A DNA stretch of 8,929 nucleotides. Origin: Pseudomonadota bacterium. Lineage in GTDB: Bacteria; Pseudomonadota; Alphaproteobacteria; Reyranellales; Reyranellaceae. The position numbers were made by a program, and so were the translations under genes. The DNA lies in NCBI GenBank assembly GCA_023436825.1, contig JAEZHS010000156.1, positions 1 through 8,929 on the forward strand, written 5' to 3'. The notes below the pieces were generated by a model, which was not told where the DNA came from, ran no database searches, and saw nothing but the letters and a program-made list of their open reading frames with translations. Below are positions 5,819-8,929 of this stretch, one piece after another. The stretch's first letter is position 1. Each line of letters begins with the position of its first letter.

Positions 5819-6944
5819 CCGCGAGCGCGGCGGCCGCGCCCAGCACGGCGATCGCGAGCAGCAGCAGCGGCGCGAACGGCCAGTCTGTCCAGCCGACCCA
5901 CAGGGCGAGCAGCGGCGGGCCCGCCAACGAGCCCAGGCTGCCGGCCTGCGCCACCAGGCCGTTGATCGGGCCGATGGCGCGTGGGCTGGCGGCAACCAAC
6001 GGCACCGAAGAGAAGGTCGCTGCCGGCACCAATCCGCCGACGGCGAAGGACAAGGCGAAACCGGCGACGGCCAGCGGCAACGGCAGCGTCGCGAAGCAGA
6101 TCGCGGCCAAGGCCATCGAGCCCAGCAGGCCGATCGCCGCCAGCCGGCCGGGAGCGACGCCGGCGCGCATCAGAGAGCCGGCTAAAAGGCTGCCCGGGAT
6201 ACCGAATGCGGTGGCGATTGCGGCGATGCGTCCGGCATCGTCGGATGCCAGTCCGCGGCGCTCGACCAGCCAGGTCGGCAGCAGTCCGGCGAGCGCCAGG
6301 AAGAGCAGGGCGAAGCAGAAGAAGCCGGTCGCCAGCGGCAGGGACGACGTGAGCGCGCCCGTCGGCAGTTTCTCCTTGTCTTGTGTCGCGCTGACGTCGC
6401 GTGGCACAGCGACGATCGTGACGATCACCGCGGCGGCCAGCAGCACCAGGTCGACCGCGAAGATCGTGCGCCAGCTGGCGCCGGCGAAGCCCGCCGTGAC
6501 GAGACCGCCGAGCGCGATGCCGGTCGGCACGAAGGTACCCCACAGCGACAGCGTGATCGGCAGATGACGCGGCTCGGCGGTCATGGCCAGCAGCGACGGT
6601 GCGGCAACGACGACCAGCAGATAGCCGATGCCCGCGAGGGTGCGGCCGACAAGCAGCGTCGTGGCGTCGGTGGCGGCGGCGCACAAGGCCGCGGCTGCGG
6701 CCATGATGGCGAGACCGATGGCGAGGGCGCGTACGTGGCCGATGTGCTGCGACCAGCCGCCGGCCGGCAGGCCGAGCACCGCGCCGACCAAGGTGATGAC
6801 CGACACCGCCGCGCCGGCGCCGGCCAGCGACAGGCCGAGGTCGCGCTGCAGGTCGGGCACCAGCGGCGGCACGATGCCGAGCTGGCCCGCCGCCAGCACC
6901 CCGATGGCGTAGAGCAGGGCGATGCGCGGCCAGGAGGTGGTCAT
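5793..6944 (-). CDS. MFS transporter
   Basis: A 383-residue, very hydrophobic protein with about 12 predicted membrane helices (roughly 8-28, 42-62, 72-92, 97-118, 130-152, 160-180, 204-224, 240-260, 267-287, 290-310, 325-347 and 356-376) and a charged central loop at about 181-195, as expected for a major facilitator superfamily carrier in the inner membrane. The loop between helices 2 and 3 (GGWSQHIGHVRAL, 62-74) is a degenerate form of the MFS G-x-x-x-D-R-x-G-R-R motif. The compact size and overall look recall CynX/NimT-like or drug-efflux carriers; the substrate and direction cannot be assigned. The ATG at 6944 has no obvious Shine-Dalgarno sequence, but the first helix starts soon after it. 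The gene lies 164 nt downstream of the GMC oxidoreductase, with a folded repeat in the gap, and its end overlaps the convergent DUF2272 gene. Confidence 0.88.
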   Translation of the reverse strand: MTTSWPRIALLYAIGVLAAGQLGIVPPLVPDLQRDLGLSLAGAGAAVSVITLVGAVLGLPAGGWSQHIGHVRALAIGLAIMAAAAALCAAATDATTLLVGRTLAGIGYLLVVVAAPSLLAMTAEPRHLPITLSLWGTFVPTGIALGGLVTAGFAGASWRTIFAVDLVLLAAAVIVTIVAVPRDVSATQDKEKLPTGALTSSLPLATGFFCFALLFLALAGLLPTWLVERRGLASDDAGRIAAIATAFGIPGSLLAGSLMRAGVAPGRLAAIGLLGSMALAAICFATLPLPLAVAGFALSFAVGGLVPAATFSSVPLVAASPRAIGPINGLVAQAGSLGSLAGPPLLALWVGWTDWPFAPLLLLAIAVLGAAAALAVRRASPPP

Positions 6945-6980
6945 GCCGCCGACGTTAGGGGCGACGGCGGCGATTGCCTA

Positions 6981-6995
6981 TGAATAATGCATTCA
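6981..6995. promoter_or_regulatory. Small inverted repeat upstream of the MFS gene (possible operator)
   Basis: TGAAT (6981-6985) and ATTCA (6991-6995) are perfect 5-bp arms around AATGC in an AT-rich patch about 37 nt before the MFS start codon. This is the size of a regulator half-site pair, but no regulator gene is in the window and the match could be chance. Confidence 0.25.
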
Positions 6996-6998
6996 AGG

Positions 6999-7088
6999 TC
7001 TTCCGGACCGCGAGCTTCCAGCTCGCTCATGATTCATGAGCGCGCAAGGAGGTCGCGTCAGACGCGACCCAGCGCGCGGTCCGGAAGA
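6999..7088 (-). repeat. Folded palindromic repeat, copy B (cloverleaf-like form)
   Basis: This 90-bp element lies 20 nt past the GMC oxidoreductase stop and is the inverted counterpart of copy A (2319-2407). A perfect 14-bp outer stem pairs TCTTCCGGACCGCG (6999-7012) with 7075-7088. Inside are three hairpins: GAGCT/AGCTC around TCC (7012-7024), CGCTCATGA/TCATGAGCG around one T (7024-7042), and GGTCGCGTC/GACGCGACC around one A (7051-7069). Bases 7051-7088 are identical to the reverse complement of the first 38 bases of copy A; the other half differs in sequence but keeps pairing. Confidence 0.88.
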
Positions 7089-7108
7089 ACACGAGAAGAC
7101 CTGGCCGC

Positions 7109-8698
7109 TCACGGCTCCTGCATGAAGCCCGCGACGCGCTCGGCGATCATGATGGTGGGCGCGTTGGTGTTGCCGCCGACCAGCGTCGGCATCACCGAGG
7201 CGTCGACGACGCGCAGGCCCACCAGGCCATGGACGCGGCAGCGATTGTCGACCACCGCCATGGGATCGCTCGACGGTCCCATCTTGCAGGTGCCGACCGG
7301 GTGATAGATCGTCTCGCACTTGGCGCGGATCCACTGCTCCAGCTCCGCGTCGGTCTTGACCGCCGCGCCGGGCTGGAACTCCTCGGCGCGGTAGGGATCG
7401 AGGCCGGACTGGGCGAAGATATCGCGTCCCATCTTCACGCCGTCGATCAGCGTGTCGAGATCGCGCCGCTCGGCCAGGTAGTTGGCGTCGATCAGCGGAT
7501 GTTCCTTGGGGTCGCTGCTCTTGAGGCGGATCGAGCCGCGGCTCTCCGGACGCAGGGTGCAGACATGCAGGCTGTAGCCGTCCTTGCGCATCACCGTACG
7601 GCCGTGATCGACGACCATGACAGGCAGGAAGTGGAGCTGGATGTCGGGCGCGCTGAGACCCTGCCGGGAATACAGGAAGCCGCCCGATTCGGCGATCGGC
7701 GAGGTGCCCGGGCCCTTCTTGTTCATGGCGTACTGATAGAGCGCCCAGAGCTTGTTCGAGCGGCCGTAGGTGGTCCCGGGCTTGGCGTATTGCAGGATTG
7801 CCGCGTCGACATGGTCCTGCAGGTTGCCGCCGACGCCCGGCAGGTCGTGCAACGGCCGGATGCCGACCGACGTCAGGTGATCGGCCGGGCCGATGCCCGA
7901 CACCATGAGGAGCTGCGGCGAGTTCACCGCGCCGCCCGACAGAATGATCTCACGGCTGCAGCGCGCAACCTCGTCGCGGCCGTCGACGACGTAGCGCACG
8001 CCCATGGCGCGGTCCTTGTCGAGGATGATGCGTTCGACAAGGGCGTTGGAGATGACGTGGACGTTGTTGCGGTTGCGCTCGACCGCGGGCCTGAGATAGG
8101 CGCTGGCCGCGCTCCAGCGCTGCTGGTCGCGCTGCGTCACCTGATAGTAGCCGACGCCGTACTGCTCGGCGCCGTTGAAGTCGTCGTTGCGCGGGATGTC
8201 GAGCCCGGCGCAGGCGCGGATGAAGCCGTCGTTGATCTCGAGCGCATCGCGCTGCTCGGCGACGTTCAGGGGCCCGTCCGTGCCGTGATATTCGTCCTTG
8301 TGGCGCTCGTTGTGCTCGGCCTTCTTGAAGAACGGCAGCACCTCGCGGTAGCTCCACCCCTCGTTGCCGAGCTGGCGCCAGTGATCGTAGTCGGAGGCGT
8401 GGCCGCGCACATAGAGCATGGCGTTGATCGACGAGGAGCCGCCCAACGTCTTGCCGCGCGGCCAGTACATGCGCCGGTTGTTGCAATGCTTCTGCGGCAC
8501 GGTCTCGTAGCGCCAGTTGAAGGGCGAGTTCTCGCCCAGGCTGGCGAAGCCTGCCGGCATCTTGAGCTTGAAGTTGTTGTCCGGCGGCCCGGCCTCGATG
8601 ATCAGGATGCGCAGCGCCTGGTCTTCGGCGAGGCGGTTGGCTATGGTGCAGCCGGCCGAGCCGGCGCCGATGATGATGTAGTCGTACGGCCAGGACAT
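7109..8698 (-). CDS. GMC-family FAD-dependent oxidoreductase (choline/alcohol dehydrogenase-like)
   Basis: A 529-residue glucose-methanol-choline oxidoreductase, most like bacterial BetA/AlkJ-type alcohol dehydrogenases. It should oxidise an alcohol to an aldehyde using tightly bound FAD. The Rossmann motif GAGSAG (11-16) with Glu35 at the end of strand beta-2 binds the ADP part of FAD. GMC signature 1 is RGKTLGGSSSINAMLYVRG (81-99) and signature 2 is SGGAVNSPQLLMVSG (254-268). The active-site pair is His466 in YHPVGTCKMG and Asn510 in VGGNTNAPTIMIAER. Length is normal and no signal peptide is present. The ATG at 8698 is placed just before the Rossmann strand; its ribosome binding site is weak. 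It starts 13 nt after the stop of the second DUF2272 gene, so the two are probably co-transcribed. The substrate is unknown; choline is possible, but no other betaine genes are visible. Confidence 0.93.
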   Translation of the reverse strand: MSWPYDYIIIGAGSAGCTIANRLAEDQALRILIIEAGPPDNNFKLKMPAGFASLGENSPFNWRYETVPQKHCNNRRMYWPRGKTLGGSSSINAMLYVRGHASDYDHWRQLGNEGWSYREVLPFFKKAEHNERHKDEYHGTDGPLNVAEQRDALEINDGFIRACAGLDIPRNDDFNGAEQYGVGYYQVTQRDQQRWSAASAYLRPAVERNRNNVHVISNALVERIILDKDRAMGVRYVVDGRDEVARCSREIILSGGAVNSPQLLMVSGIGPADHLTSVGIRPLHDLPGVGGNLQDHVDAAILQYAKPGTTYGRSNKLWALYQYAMNKKGPGTSPIAESGGFLYSRQGLSAPDIQLHFLPVMVVDHGRTVMRKDGYSLHVCTLRPESRGSIRLKSSDPKEHPLIDANYLAERRDLDTLIDGVKMGRDIFAQSGLDPYRAEEFQPGAAVKTDAELEQWIRAKCETIYHPVGTCKMGPSSDPMAVVDNRCRVHGLVGLRVVDASVMPTLVGGNTNAPTIMIAERVAGFMQEP

Positions 8699-8711
8699 TC
8701 TCGTAACCCAA

Positions 8712-8929
8712 CTAAGGCAGTCTGTTTTCTATCACGGTGAAAACGGGCCGGCCGGATATGGGCGACAAAAATCCATTGTCGTCCAGTGGAAAGACGCTGC
8801 GGCTCACCGAATCGCCCACGTTGCCGCCGATCGCCGCCGCCCAGCCGGGCTTGACCTCGACCACGATGTCGCAATGGCCGGCGCCTCGGTTGAGGTTGTC
8901 CAAAGTGGTGCCGCTGCCCGCACGCGACG
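8712..8929 (-). CDS. DUF2272-domain protein, C-terminal part (cut by window edge)
   Basis: The reading frame is open from the right edge of the window to a TAG at 8714-8712, giving about 72 residues of the C-terminus. It contains GHCDIVVEV followed by AAAIGGNVGDSV and FPLDDNG, aligning over its last 50-odd residues with the DUF2272 lipoprotein at 5021-5818 at about half identical positions by eye. The residues before HCDIV (SRAGSGTTLDNLNRGAG) fit the family's variable loop after the PGDLVC motif. A TTG at 8903-8901 could be called as a start but would split the domain, so the real start lies beyond 8929. The GMC oxidoreductase follows after 13 nt. Signal peptide and the front half of the domain are not visible. 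Confidence 0.82.
   Translation of the reverse strand, partial: SRAGSGTTLDNLNRGAGHCDIVVEVKPGWAAAIGGNVGDSVSRSVFPLDDNGFLSPISGRPVFTVIENRLP

Noticed and set aside
6987..7304. Short ORF sharing an Arg/Ser-rich peptide (IHERARRSRQTRPSARSGR) with a frame near 2313-2400
   Set aside because: The shared peptide is only the translation of the two folded repeat copies, not a conserved protein.
7229..8740. Plus-strand open frame (503 codons) opposite the GMC oxidoreductase
   Set aside because: The minus strand carries all GMC signatures and catalytic residues; the opposite frame is low-complexity and has no recognisable domain.
8712..8903. Complete 63-residue gene starting at TTG 8903
   Set aside because: The frame stays open to the window edge, and homology with the other DUF2272 protein shows that it is a fragment of a longer gene.

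Overview
The window is GC-rich, densely packed bacterial DNA with short intergenic gaps and strong third-position G/C bias. Gene content and style (FadD-type ligase, GMC oxidoreductase, gamma-glutamyltransferase-like protein, DUF2272 lipoprotein, palindromic intergenic repeats) suggest an alphaproteobacterium. A Reyranella/Rhodospirillales or Hyphomicrobiales-like source is my guess from protein resemblance, not something the sequence proves. I see no rRNA, tRNA, CRISPR array, transposase or phage gene.

Layout. Positions 1-107 hold three hairpins in tandem, with no gene. A minus-strand run then reads from right to left: GNAT acetyltransferase (4954-4193), acyl-CoA synthetase/FadD type (4135-2414), an 89-bp folded repeat, a small putative lipoprotein (2316-1720) and a gamma-glutamyltransferase-family Ntn hydrolase (1706-108). 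Gaps are 57, 97 and 13 nt, so this may be one operon. A short AT-rich divergent promoter region (4955-5020) separates it from the only plus-strand gene, a DUF2272 lipoprotein (5021-5818). That gene overlaps tail to tail with an MFS transporter on the minus strand (6944-5793). Upstream of the MFS gene are a second, inverted copy of the folded repeat (6999-7088), a GMC-family FAD oxidoreductase (8698-7109) and the C-terminal end of a second DUF2272 protein that runs off the right edge (8929-8712).

How it fits together. The enzymes are ordinary accessory metabolism: CoA activation of a carboxylic acid, oxidation of an alcohol, hydrolysis or transfer on a gamma-glutamyl or related amide, N-acetylation, and small-molecule transport. 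No shared pathway can be proved. I found no convincing new multi-gene system. The most unusual signals are (1) two inverted copies of a multi-hairpin repeat whose fold is kept although the sequence of one half has changed, each placed just after a stop codon; (2) two DUF2272 paralogues facing each other about 3 kb apart; (3) a hairpin that buries the fadD ribosome binding site; (4) a strong ribosome binding site serving a seven-residue mini-ORF just ahead of the GNAT gene; and (5) a GGT homologue that keeps the catalytic threonine but lacks the usual substrate-binding arginine.
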